The notes below the pieces were generated by a model that saw nothing but the letters and a program-made list of their open reading frames with translations, was not told the origin of the DNA and did not search any database. 8,298 bases of DNA from Thermoguttaceae bacterium (GTDB lineage Bacteria; Planctomycetota; Planctomycetia; Pirellulales; Thermoguttaceae), in the NCBI GenBank assembly GCA_017549085.1, contig JAFYVO010000095.1, positions 1 through 8,298 on the forward strand, given 5' to 3'. Numbering within the stretch: position 1 is the first letter of the stretch; each line of letters begins with the position of its first letter. The position numbers were made by a program, and so were the translations under genes. This document shows positions 1 to 7,600 of the stretch, piece by piece.

Positions 1-134
1 CCGTTTTCCGACCGTTTTCCGACCGTTTTCCGACCGTTTTCCGACCGTTTTCCGACCGTTTTCCGACCGTTTTCCGACCGTTTTCCGACCGTTTTCCGAC
101 CGTTTTCCGACCGTTTTCCGACCGTTTTCCGACC
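1..134. repeat. Perfect 11-bp tandem repeat array (CCGTTTTCCGA), 12 full copies, open at the left edge
   Basis: Positions 1-132 are twelve identical copies of CCGTTTTCCGA, followed by CC (133-134) before unique sequence begins. No copy carries a substitution, which suggests recent expansion or ongoing homogenisation. The array may continue left of the window, so the copy number is a minimum. Each unit has one TTTT tract, so the tracts recur every 11 bp, close to one helical turn. Phased A/T tracts of this kind are known to curve DNA. The unit contains no stop codon on either strand, so every frame is open, but no start codon or ribosome binding site supports translation. The array is not CRISPR-like because there are no spacers. 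Its function is unknown. Confidence 0.97.
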
Positions 135-166
135 AGTCTGCCAACTCTTTAGTTAAAATTACTGCC

Positions 167-201
167 TTGATCCTGTTCTTTTAGCGGCAATAGAATATAA
201 T
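167..201 (+). promoter_or_regulatory. Possible distal promoter with a perfect TATAAT -10
   Basis: TATAAT at 196-201 matches the sigma-70 -10 consensus exactly. The -35 is poor: TTGATC (167-172) would leave a 23-base spacer, which is too long, and the hexamers at 173-179 match weakly. A transcript from here would carry a leader of roughly 410 bases before rpoB and would pass through the three weak terminator-like hairpins. The region is AT-rich, so a chance TATAAT is a real possibility. Confidence 0.3.
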
Positions 202-211
202 AATTAAAAGA

Positions 212-339
212 TTTAACTTCCGTCGGATAAAAATTTCAACGGATCTCTTTAACGTCTAACCGAGCATCTTCTCCCTTATTGAAAACAGGTCGTTTAACGC
301 TTAACGAACGTTAATGTTTAAAAATAGCGAAACTTTAAC
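212..339. repeat. Cluster of TTTAAC / TTAACG words
   Basis: TTTAAC occurs on the + strand at 212-217, 248-253, 293-298 and 334-339, about 36, 45 and 41 bases apart. Three TTAACG words lie at 249-254, 294-299 and 301-306, and an inverted copy (CGTTAA) at 309-314. A further inverted GTTAAA lies at 152-157. This is more than expected even in AT-rich DNA. The words could be binding sites for a regulator of the rpoBC operon, but no known consensus is claimed and the function is inferred only from clustering. Confidence 0.4.
301..314. promoter_or_regulatory. 14-bp inverted repeat, possible operator
   Basis: TTAACG (301-306) and CGTTAA (309-314) form a perfect inverted repeat around a 2-base centre, the symmetry expected for a small dimeric DNA-binding protein. 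A further direct TTAACG copy lies just before it at 294-299. It sits about 300 bases upstream of rpoB, far from the best promoter, so any regulatory effect on rpoB is speculative. Confidence 0.3.
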
Positions 340-368
340 AATTTTACCAACACTGTTTTTAGAAATTT

Positions 369-391
369 CTTGGAAAATTTCAAGTTTTTTT
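369..391 (+). terminator. Weak terminator-like hairpin followed by T7
   Basis: CTTGGAA (369-375) pairs with TTTCAAG (378-384) through seven pairs, one of them a G-T wobble, and is followed at once by seven T residues (385-391). An alternative AT-rich stem pairs GAAATTT (362-368) with AAATTTC (375-381). The layout resembles a rho-independent terminator, but the stem is short and low in GC, so efficiency would be modest at best. It may end transcription arriving from upstream before the rpoB promoter. Confidence 0.35.
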
Positions 392-460
392 GGCGGTCTA
401 AAATTTTTTCAAAAAAGCTGAAAATTTATTCGTTGTGCGTTTATCGTCGTTTTGTTCGGT

Positions 461-478
461 AAAAAGCGGCTTTTTTTT
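461..478 (+). terminator. Terminator-like hairpin with T8 (first of a tandem pair)
   Basis: AAAAAG (461-466) can pair with CTTTTT (470-475) across a CGG loop, and the T-run continues to 478. The stem is mostly A-T, so it is weak. A very similar element follows at 483-497. A longer-range pairing, TTTATCG (440-446) with CGATAAA (479-485), would enclose it. Likely role, if any: partial termination or insulation just upstream of the main rpoB promoter. Confidence 0.35.
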
Positions 479-482
479 CGAT

Positions 483-497
483 AAAAGACGCTTTTTT
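483..497 (+). terminator. Terminator-like hairpin with T-run (second of a tandem pair)
   Basis: AAAAG (483-487), loop ACG, CTTTT (491-495) and two more T residues repeat the layout of the element at 461-478, 22 bases further on. The repetition makes function a little more likely than either element alone, but the stem is only 5 bp. It ends about 25 bases before the proposed rpoB -35. Confidence 0.3.
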
Positions 498-517
498 AGG
501 TAAAAAAGGGAAAGAGG

Positions 518-537
518 GGGGCTTGCAGGGTCGCCCC
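518..537. promoter_or_regulatory. GGGGC-N10-GCCCC inverted repeat over the rpoB -35
   Basis: GGGGC (518-522) and GCCCC (533-537) are perfect inverted arms separated by 10 bases, and the proposed -35 hexamer (523-528) lies between them. GC-rich arms stand out in this AT-rich region. A protein bound here would cover the -35. This could be an operator, but no family consensus is recognised and chance is possible. Confidence 0.25.
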
Positions 538-552
538 TTGATGATATATTAT
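523..552 (+). promoter_or_regulatory. Likely main rpoB promoter (sigma-70 type)
   Basis: The -35 candidate is TTGCAG (523-528). Two overlapping -10 candidates follow: TATATT (545-550, 16-base spacer) and TATTAT (547-552, 18-base spacer). Transcription would begin near 558-560 and give a leader of about 60 bases before the rpoB ATG. It is the best-spaced promoter seen in the upstream region. A-rich sequence at 501-513 could act as an UP element. It would drive rpoB and probably rpoC. Confidence 0.5.
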
Positions 553-570
553 TAGTTCGGCGTATCTTAG

Positions 571-597
571 GCGATAGAATCGCAACCATTCTCTATC
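571..597 (+). promoter_or_regulatory. Leader segment with two mutually exclusive hairpins before the rpoB RBS
   Basis: GCGAT (571-575) pairs with ATCGC (579-583) across a 3-base loop. Alternatively GATAGA (573-578) pairs with TCTATC (592-597), which ends six bases before the Shine-Dalgarno. The two folds share bases and cannot coexist. Translational autocontrol of rpoBC is known in E. coli, so a switchable leader is conceivable here, but the stems are only 5-6 bp and the idea is inference. Confidence 0.3.
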
Positions 598-602
598 CAA
601 CC

Positions 603-609
603 GGGAGGT
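603..609 (+). promoter_or_regulatory. Strong ribosome binding site of rpoB
   Basis: GGGAGGT contains the GGAGG core that pairs with the 3' end of 16S rRNA. It ends 10 bases before the ATG at 620, a usable spacing. It fixes 620 as the rpoB start. Confidence 0.85.
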
Positions 610-619
610 CAACACTCTT

Positions 620-3600
620 ATGGCGGTTACATCAAAACGGAAGTTACAGTTTAAAGAACGACGACAGTTCGGCAATCACAGCACGACCTATCCGATTCCG
701 GAGTTGACGGTTCTGCAAACTCGCAGCTACGCGAACTTCCTTCAAGCGGACGTTCCGCCCTCCGAACGTAAAGACCAAGGGTTGGAAAGCGTCTTCCGCG
801 AAGCGTTCCCGATCGAAAACTACGAAAACACGGCGCGCTTGGAATACGTTCACTACGAACTCGAAAAACCGCACTATACGCCGGACGAATGCCGTCGTCT
901 CCGTTTGACCTACGGTCGTCCGTTGCGCGTTCGCCTTCGTCTCGTCGGCGAAAAAGACACCGTTGAAGACGACGTTTACCTCGGCGAACTCCCGATTATG
1001 CTCGGCGGCGGCGAATTCATCATCAACGGCGCCGAACGCGTCGTCGTCAGCCAATTGCACCGCAGCCCGGGCGTCGACTTCCTCACCGAAACGGAACTCG
1101 ACCGCAAGAGCTTCAGCTGCCGTATTATCCCGGAACGCGGAAGCTGGATCGAATTCAACATTTCGCGTAAAGAAACGGTCAACGTCCGTATCGACCAAAG
1201 CAGCAAGCTCCCGGTGATGACGCTTCTGCGAGCGATGGACGAAAAATACGGTTCCGACGTCGACGTCATTCGCGCGTTTTACAACACCTACAAAATCGAC
1301 GTTGTCGGCGGCGAATCGGTCTCCGAAATCGAAGGGAAAATCGCCGTCGGCGATATTAAATACCCCGCCGATTCCGCGCACCCGGACGAAGTCATCGTCG
1401 AATCGGGCCAACAAATTACGAAGAGCAAAGCGGAGGAAATCTGCGCGTCCGGCTTGACCCAAATCGAAGCGATGGACGACCAACGCAACAAGCTCCTCCT
1501 CAACTCGCTCGAAGAAGACAAGACGAATTCGCACGAAAACGCGCTCTTGACGATCTTCAAGCGTCTGCGTCCGGGGAACCCGGCGTTGCTGGACAAAGCG
1601 CGCGACCTCGTTCGCGACAAGTTCTTCGACCCGTCGCGCTACCGCTTGGGACGCGTCGGTCGTTTCCGAATGAACCGCAAGCTCGGGATTAACGTCGATC
1701 TCGACGAAACGGTGTTGCGCGCCGAAGACCTCGTCGAAGCGGTCAAATACCTCAACAAACTTTGGGGCGGCGACCCCGAAGCCGAAGCGGACGACATCGA
1801 CCACTTGGGGAACCGCCGTCTGCGCACGATCGACGAACTCGCTTGCGAAGAAATCCGCAAGGGTTTCCTGAAGCTTCGTCGCACCGCGCAAGACCGTTTC
1901 CGCGATGAAAAATCGCCCCGCGCGATCATCAACCCGAAGAACATTTCGTCGGCGATCGACTACTTCTTCGGCCGCGGCGAATTGTCGCAAGTCGTCGACC
2001 AAACGAACCCGCTTTCGATGTTGACGCACGAACGCCGCCTTTCCGCGCTCGGCCCGGGCGGTTTGAACCGTAAACGCGCCGGTTTCGAAGTCCGCGACGT
2101 TCACTCCTCGCACTACGGTCGTATTTGCCCGATTGAAACGCCGGAAGGCACCAACATCGGTTTGATTTCCTCCCTCTCGCTTTACGCGGGCGTCGACGAA
2201 TTCGGCTTCCTGATTTCGCCGTATCGCCGCGTCGTCGACGGGATCGTTACCGACCAAGTCGACTGGCTCCGCGCTTACGAAGAACACGAAAAACGCCTCG
2301 TTCCGGCCGACACGAAAATCGAACGCTCCGCCGAACACCCGTTCGGTCGCATCGTTCCGGACCCGATCACCGGGCTCGTCATCGCGCGCCACGGCGGCGA
2401 CTACGAACAAATCGTTCCGGAAATGGTCGACTACATCGACGTTTCCCCGAACCAAATGATCGGGGTTTCCGCCGGTTTGATCCCGTTCCTCGAACACGAC
2501 GACGCCAACCGCGCGTTGATGGGTTCGAACATGCAACGCCAAGCGGTTCCGCTCCTCGTCTCCGAGGCGCCGATCGTCGGCACCGGGCTCGAAGAAGCCG
2601 CCGCGCTTAACTCGAGCCTCTTGGTTCGCGCTCGCAAAAGCGGGAAAGTTACCTACGTCGACGCGCTCAAAATCGTCATCGACAACGACGACGTTTATAT
2701 GTTGCGCAAATTCGCCGGTTTGAACGAACGCACCTGCGAAAACCAACACCCGATCGTTCAACTCGGGCAAGAAGTTCAAGCGGGCGACGTCATCGCCGAC
2801 GGCGCTTGCACCGACCACGGCGTCCTCGCGCTCGGTCGAAACGTCCTCGTCGCCTTTATGGTTTGGGACGGCTTCAACTACGAAGACGCGATCATTTTGA
2901 GCGAAGAACTCGTTCAAAACGACGTTTACACCTCGATTCACATCGAAGAATACGACGCGGAAATTCGCGACACCAAACTCGGCCGCGAAGAATTCACCCG
3001 CGACATTCCGAACGTCGGCGACAAAGCGCTCCGCGACCTCGACGAAAACGGGATTGTTCGCGTCGGGACCTACGTCCGCCGCGGCGACATCCTCGTCGGG
3101 AAAGTTTCGCCGAAGAGCAAAACCGAACTTTCGCCGGAAGAAAAACTTCTGCACGCGATTTTCGGCCGCGCCGGCGAAGACGTTAAGAACGAATCGCTCG
3201 AAGTTCCGGCCGGGGTCGAAGGGATCGTCATCGGCGCTTACCACTTCCGCAACCGCGCGTCGCTGAACGAAGAAGAACGTCGACAATTCGACGCCGAGGA
3301 AAAACGCCTCGCTTCCGAAGGGAACAAGAAGATCGCCGACGTTTTCGGCGCGATGATCACCAAAATGGAAATTTTGGTCGACCGCACGATGGTCGCCGAC
3401 AACGGCGAGCCGCTCGTCCAAGAAAAGGACCCGGCTTACATCGCCGACAAAGCGAAGACGTTCTCGTTCCTCCGTATGTGCGCGAAGAACGGTATCGACG
3501 TCAACGATCCGGTTTGCGCCGAATGCCGCGCCGTTTACAACGACTTCAAACACCGCGTCGAAGAAGCGATCGACGAACGCGACCGCAACCTGAACGCGTT

Positions 3601-4414
3601 GCGCGCCGGCGACCAACTCAAACGCGGCGTCCTCCAAATGGTTAAGGTTTACATCGCCACGAAACGCGTTATTTCGGTCGGCGACAAGATGGCCGGTCGC
3701 CACGGTAACAAAGGGGTTATCGCGAAGATCCTGCCGAAGGAAGACATGCCGTTCCTCGCCGACGGGACGCCGATCCAAATTATGTTGAACCCGCTGGGCG
3801 TTCCGTCCCGTATGAACGTCGGGCAAATTTTGGAAACGCACCTCGGTTGGGCCGCGTCGAAACTCGGCTACCGCGCCGTTACGCCGGTCTTCGACGGCGC
3901 GACGGAAGAAATCGTCAACGACGAACTCGAAAAAGCCGGGCTCCCGCGCCACGGGAAAGTCCGTCTCTTCGACGGTCGCACCGGCGAGCCGTTCGGTCAA
4001 GAAACGACGGTCGGTTACATTTACATGTTGAAACTGCACCACTTGGTCGACGACAAAGTTCACGCGCGCAGCACCGGGCCTTACTCCCTCATTACGCAAC
4101 AACCGCTCGGCGGTAAAGCGCGTTCCGGCGGTCAACGCTTCGGGGAAATGGAAGTTTGGGCCCTCGAAGCGTACGGCGCGGCTTACACGCTGCAAGAACT
4201 CCTCACGGTCAAGAGCGACGACGTCGAAGGGCGCACGAAGATTTACGAAGCGATGGTCAAGGGCGAAAACACCCTCGAAGCCGGAACGCCGGCCAGTTTC
4301 GACGTTTTGATCAACGAAATCAAGGGCCTCGCGCTCGATATGGACTTGGTGCCGACCCAAGACCAAGAGAAAGGCTTGGGCGTCGTCTTCGCCGACGATA
4401 ACCAAGACTTCTAA
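620..4414 (+). CDS. rpoB: DNA-directed RNA polymerase subunit beta
   Basis: This 1264-residue protein is the β subunit of RNA polymerase, which with β' forms the active-site cleft and binds rifamycins. It is somewhat shorter than E. coli β (1342). Motifs appear in the family order: [20 protein letters not shown] and LHRSPGV near 125-150; the rifamycin region with [11 protein letters not shown] (455-465), H470 and S475; [18 protein letters not shown]755-D756 in [20 protein letters not shown] with K1023 and K1031 (E. coli K1065 and K1073); [12 protein letters not shown]1148 in DDKVHARS (E. coli H1237); and the C-terminal [31 protein letters not shown]. The pocket has Val458-Val459 where E. coli has Phe514-Met515. 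The first 30 or so codons use codons rare in the rest of the gene. The start has a strong GGAGG. The stop is TAA. rpoC follows after 194 bases. Identity is certain; assignment to Planctomycetota is from memory of family sequences. Confidence 0.99.
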   Translation: MAVTSKRKLQFKERRQFGNHSTTYPIPELTVLQTRSYANFLQADVPPSERKDQGLESVFREAFPIENYENTARLEYVHYELEKPHYTPDECRRLRLTYGRPLRVRLRLVGEKDTVEDDVYLGELPIMLGGGEFIINGAERVVVSQLHRSPGVDFLTETELDRKSFSCRIIPERGSWIEFNISRKETVNVRIDQSSKLPVMTLLRAMDEKYGSDVDVIRAFYNTYKIDVVGGESVSEIEGKIAVGDIKYPADSAHPDEVIVESGQQITKSKAEEICASGLTQIEAMDDQRNKLLLNSLEEDKTNSHENALLTIFKRLRPGNPALLDKARDLVRDKFFDPSRYRLGRVGRFRMNRKLGINVDLDETVLRAEDLVEAVKYLNKLWGGDPEAEADDIDHLGNRRLRTIDELACEEIRKGFLKLRRTAQDRFRDEKSPRAIINPKNISSAIDYFFGRGELSQVVDQTNPLSMLTHERRLSALGPGGLNRKRAGFEVRDVHSSHYGRICPIETPEGTNIGLISSLSLYAGVDEFGFLISPYRRVVDGIVTDQVDWLRAYEEHEKRLVPADTKIERSAEHPFGRIVPDPITGLVIARHGGDYEQIVPEMVDYIDVSPNQMIGVSAGLIPFLEHDDANRALMGSNMQRQAVPLLVSEAPIVGTGLEEAAALNSSLLVRARKSGKVTYVDALKIVIDNDDVYMLRKFAGLNERTCENQHPIVQLGQEVQAGDVIADGACTDHGVLALGRNVLVAFMVWDGFNYEDAIILSEELVQNDVYTSIHIEEYDAEIRDTKLGREEFTRDIPNVGDKALRDLDENGIVRVGTYVRRGDILVGKVSPKSKTELSPEEKLLHAIFGRAGEDVKNESLEVPAGVEGIVIGAYHFRNRASLNEEERRQFDAEEKRLASEGNKKIADVFGAMITKMEILVDRTMVADNGEPLVQEKDPAYIADKAKTFSFLRMCAKNGIDVNDPVCAECRAVYNDFKHRVEEAIDERDRNLNALRAGDQLKRGVLQMVKVYIATKRVISVGDKMAGRHGNKGVIAKILPKEDMPFLADGTPIQIMLNPLGVPSRMNVGQILETHLGWAASKLGYRAVTPVFDGATEEIVNDELEKAGLPRHGKVRLFDGRTGEPFGQETTVGYIYMLKLHHLVDDKVHARSTGPYSLITQQPLGGKARSGGQRFGEMEVWALEAYGAAYTLQELLTVKSDDVEGRTKIYEAMVKGENTLEAGTPASFDVLINEIKGLALDMDLVPTQDQEKGLGVVFADDNQDF

Positions 4415-4417
4415 CGC

Positions 4418-4517
4418 GACGTCCCGCGAGCCGTCGAAACGTCGCGAAGTCCCGCGCGACGCGACGTTTCGACGACGCTCGAATTTGACTCGGAACGAAA
4501 TTCGCCGACGTCCCGCG
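4418..4517. repeat. Three copies of an 11-base word (GACGTCCCGCG) in the rpoB-rpoC spacer
   Basis: GACGTCCCGCG occurs at 4418-4428 and 4507-4517, and GAAGTCCCGCG, differing at one base, at 4446-4456. The middle copy overlaps the loop of the 15-bp hairpin. Three copies in 100 bases is unlikely by chance, although the spacer is rich in CG and GACG words. They may be protein or RNA binding sites, or decayed repeats. No function is known. Confidence 0.5.
4432..4474 (+). terminator. Perfect 15-bp stem-loop after rpoB (attenuator or RNA-processing site)
   Basis: Bases 4432-4446 and 4460-4474 are perfect reverse complements, giving a 15-bp stem with a 13-base loop (4447-4459), starting 18 bases after the rpoB stop. 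It is the strongest secondary structure in the window. No T-run follows (the next bases are ACGCTCGAATTTG), so it is not a classic rho-independent terminator. It could be an RNase III processing site, a block to 3' exonucleases that stabilises rpoB mRNA, or a partial attenuator setting the β to β' ratio. Confidence 0.6.
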
Positions 4518-4554
4518 CTCCAAACGCTTGTTTGTCGAGCCGATAGCGCGTCGG
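4505..4554 (+). other. Second, bulged hairpin in the rpoB-rpoC spacer
   Basis: CCGA (4505-4508) and CGCGCT (4514-4519) pair with AGCGCG (4545-4550) and TCGG (4551-4554), ten pairs with a 5-base bulge on the left arm. The apical region contains a small hairpin, CAAAC-GCTT-GTTTG (4521-4534). It is followed by AT-rich sequence without a T-run. It could cooperate with the upstream 15-bp stem in RNA processing or shape the leader of rpoC. It is weaker evidence than the perfect stem. Confidence 0.35.
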
Positions 4555-4563
4555 AAATAATAT
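4532..4563 (+). promoter_or_regulatory. Possible weak internal promoter for rpoC
   Basis: TTGTCG (4532-4537) with AATAAT (4556-4561, 18-base spacer) or TAATAT (4558-4563, 20-base spacer) could form a weak sigma-70 promoter about 45 bases before the rpoC start. The AT-rich island at 4555-4596 stands out in an otherwise GC-rich spacer. Matches are imperfect, and rpoC is normally co-transcribed with rpoB. Confidence 0.22.
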
Positions 4564-4596
4564 CGAATACCAAAACAATCTCCACTAATTCGAAAC

Positions 4597-4602
4597 GGAA
4601 AG
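4597..4602 (+). promoter_or_regulatory. Modest ribosome binding site of rpoC
   Basis: GGAAAG lies six bases before the ATG at 4609. It is a weaker match to the Shine-Dalgarno than the GGAGG of rpoB. The only other upstream candidate in frame before the stop at 4558-4560 is an ATT, so 4609 is the best start. Confidence 0.55.
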
Positions 4603-4608
4603 ATTGCG

Positions 4609-7600
4609 ATGAACGCCAACGGCGAAACTTACGATCGAATTAACAACTTCTACGCCGTCAAAATCAGCCTCGCGGACCCGAAAAAAATCCGCGAAGATTC
4701 GAAGGGCGAAGTTAAGAAACCCGAAACGATCAATTACCGCACCTACCGTCCGGAACGCGACGGTTTGTTCTGCGAAAAGATTTTCGGTCCGGAAAAGGAC
4801 TGGGAATGCAACTGCGGTAAATATCGCGGGATGAAATACAAAGGCATGACTTGCGACCGTTGCGGCGTTAAAATTTCGCACAGCCGCGTCCGCCGCAAGC
4901 GTATGGGCCACATCGAGTTGGCCGCGCCGGTCGTCCACATTTGGTTCTTCAAAGCCTCGTCGAGCCGCTTGGCGACCTTGCTCGCGATGAAGGCGTCGAG
5001 CTTGGAAAAAGTCGTTTATTTCCAAGACTACGTCGTCGTCGACTCGGGCGAAACGCCGCTCAAAGTCGGTCAACTCCTGAACGAAGAAGAATACCGCGCC
5101 AATCGCGAAGAGTACGGCGACGACTCCTTCCAAGCGGAAATGGGCGCCGAGGCGATTCGCAAGCTCCTGAAACAGCTCGACGTCGTCGAGTTGTCGAAAT
5201 CGTTGCGCGCCGAACTGTCGAAAACGAACTCGAAACAACGCAAAAAGGAATTGATCAACCGCTTGAAGTTGGTCGAATCCCTCCGCAACTGCCAACACGA
5301 AAACAATCCGGCTTGGATGGTTCTCGACGTTATTCCGGTCATTCCGCCGGACTTGCGTCCGTTGGTCTTGCTCGAATCCGGCACGTTCGCGACGAGCGAC
5401 CTCAACGACCTTTACCGCCGCATCATCAACCGCAACAACCGCTTGAAGAAGCTGGTCGACCTTAACGCGCCGGAAGTTATTATCCGCAACGAAAAGCGCA
5501 TGTTGCAACAATCGGTCGACGCGCTCTTCGACAACATGCGTTGCAAGCGCCCGGTTCTTGGTTCGAGCAACCGCCCGCTGAAATCCTTGACCGATATGAT
5601 CAAGGGGAAACAAGGGCGTTTCCGCGAAAACCTCCTCGGCAAACGCGTCGACTACTCCGCTCGTAGCGTTATCGTCGTCGGTCCGCACATGCGCCTGCAC
5701 CAATGCGGTCTTCCGAAGAAAATCGCGCTGGAACTGTACCAACCGTTCATCATCCGTCGCCTGCGCGAACAACGCCACGCCGACACGATCAAGAGCGCGA
5801 AGAAAATGCTCGAGCGCCAAGACGTCGAGGTTTGGGATATTTTGGAAGAAGTCATCCAAAACCACCCGGTGTTGCTCAACCGCGCGCCGACGCTCCACCG
5901 TATGGGTATCCAAGCCTTCGAGCCGATGCTCATCGAAGGGAACGCGATCAAACTGCACCCGCTCGTCTGCAAAGGCTTCAACGCGGACTTCGACGGCGAC
6001 CAAATGGCGGTTCACCTTCCGCTCTCCCTCGAAGCGCAAGTCGAAGCGCACACCCTGATGCTCTCGACGAACAACATTTTCAGTCCGGCCAACGGTCGCC
6101 CGATTATTAGTCCGTCGCAAGACATCGTTATGGGTTGCTACTACCTGACGATCGAGCAACCCGGTATGAAGGGCGAAGGGATGACGTTCGCGTCGATCGA
6201 CGAGTGCCTCTTGGCTTACTCGCTCGGCAAGGTCGCGTTGCACGCTAAAATCCGCGTTCGTATGCCGAAGGGGCGTTTCCTCAAAACGGATCCGTCGATT
6301 CGCGACGGCAAGCTCTTCGAAACGACGCCGGGCCGCATCATCTTCAACCAAATCTTGGACGAAGGGATGCCCTATTACAACGTCCCGGCGCAATCGAAGC
6401 AACTCGCGACCGTCATTAGCGACTGCCACGAACTCCAAGGGCGCCGCGCCACGATCGACCTCCTCGACAAGATGATGCGCCTCGGTTTCGAAGAAAGCAC
6501 GAAGAGCGGTCTCTCCTTCGCGGCGGACGACTTGATCACCCCGGCGGATAAGAAGCAAATCCTCGAAAACGGCGACAAAGAAGTTCAAAAGATCCAAGAG
6601 CAATACGACTACGGTCAACTCTCGGACGACGAACGCTACAACAAAATCCTCGACGTTTGGTCGCAAGTTCGTACCGAAATTACGGCGCAAATGATGGAGG
6701 CGTTCAAGAACGACGTCCACAAATCCGAAGCGGAAGCGCTCGCGGCGGGCGACGTCAAGCGTCGCGTCTTCGGCTACGTCAACCCGGTTTACTTGATGGC
6801 GCACTCCGGCGCGCGCGGCGGCGAAGAACAAATTCGCCAGCTCGCCGGGATTCGCGGTCTTATGGCCAAGCCGAACGGTAAAATCATCGAAACGCCGGTT
6901 AAGGCGAACTTCCTCGAAGGTTTGAACGTTCTCGAGTACTTCAGCTCGACGCACGGCGCGCGCAAAGGTTTGTCCGACACGGCGCTCAAGACGGCGGACT
7001 CCGGTTACCTCACCCGTAAACTCGCCGACGTCGCGCAAAACTGCGTTATCACGATGCGCGACTGCGGCACGACGCAAGGCGTCATCAAGGGCGTCGTCGA
7101 AGAAGGCGACAAGAAAGTTCCGCTTTCCGAGTCGATCTTGGGGCGCGTTTCCCGCGTCAACATTTCGAACCCGGTTACGGACGAAGTCATCGTTCGCGAA
7201 AACGAACTGATCACCGTCGAAATCGCGCGCAAGATCGAAGAACTCGGCATCGAAAAGATCCAAGTTCGCAGCCCGATGACGTGCGAAGCGGAACTCGGCG
7301 TCTGCTCCCTCTGCTACGGGATGGACCTTTCCACCTCGAAGCTCGTCGAAGAAGGGATGGCCGTCGGCATTATCGCCGCGCAATCGATCGGCGAGCCGGG
7401 CACGCAGCTCACGATGCGGACCTTCCACATCGGCGGCGCGGCGGCCCACAGCGCCGAAGAAAGCGAAATCAAAACGAAGTACGCCGGTTACATCCGCTTC
7501 ACGAAGATGGAGATCGTCGACAACCCGACCCTCGGCGGCAAGCTCGTCTTGAGCTGCAAAGCCGACGCCGGGATCGACATCTGCAACAAGCGCGGTCAAT

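Larger units (their letters stand above)
135..520. other. AT-rich non-coding region upstream of rpoB
   Basis: This stretch is much richer in A and T than the genes that follow, with many A and T runs. I see no gene with a convincing start, ribosome binding site or family resemblance. The longest + strand reading frame with ATG is 35 codons (314-421), has no Shine-Dalgarno and uses TTA, TCA and CTA codons that rpoB and rpoC avoid. The contents are best read as regulatory: a perfect TATAAT, repeated TTTAAC words, and three hairpin-plus-T-run elements, listed separately. rplL, often directly upstream of rpoB, is not here. Confidence 0.7.

Noticed and set aside
1..134. CRISPR array
   Set aside because: The units are directly joined, only 11 bp, with no spacers, and no cas genes are present.
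1..144. - strand frame from TTG at 144 through the array (SENGRKTVGKR units)
   Set aside because: There is no ATG and the purine-rich AAAGAG before the TTG is too close to be a ribosome binding site; the frame is open only because the repeat lacks stops.
1..156. Possible C-terminal part of an upstream repeat protein (PFSDRFPTVFR units, ending at TAA 154-156)
   Set aside because: An 11-base unit without stop codons is open in all frames on both strands, so openness is not evidence. No start is visible. It cannot be fully excluded without sequence to the left.
314..421. 35-codon + strand frame starting with ATG, possible leader peptide
   Set aside because: It has no Shine-Dalgarno, no run of one amino acid typical of attenuation, and uses TTA, TCA and CTA codons absent from nearly all of rpoB and rpoC.
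538..568. Alternative rpoB promoter TTGATG (538-543) with TATCTT (563-568)
   Set aside because: The spacer of 19 bases is long and the -10 match is poorer than the TATATT/TATTAT pair just upstream.
398..589. 63-codon reading frame on the - strand upstream of rpoB
   Set aside because: It overlaps the best rpoB promoter and the tandem T-run hairpins, is rich in Lys, Ser and Phe from A/T runs, and resembles no family I know.
4485..4513. Promoter based on TTGACT at 4485-4490
   Set aside because: The -35 is good, but the bases at the expected -10 (near 4508-4513) are GC-rich with no TATAAT-like hexamer.
644..4585. 1313-codon antisense gene over rpoB
   Set aside because: It is the exact codon-aligned complement of rpoB, open because TTA, CTA and TCA are not used. 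It begins with GTG in the spacer without a clear ribosome binding site and has no recognisable domain.
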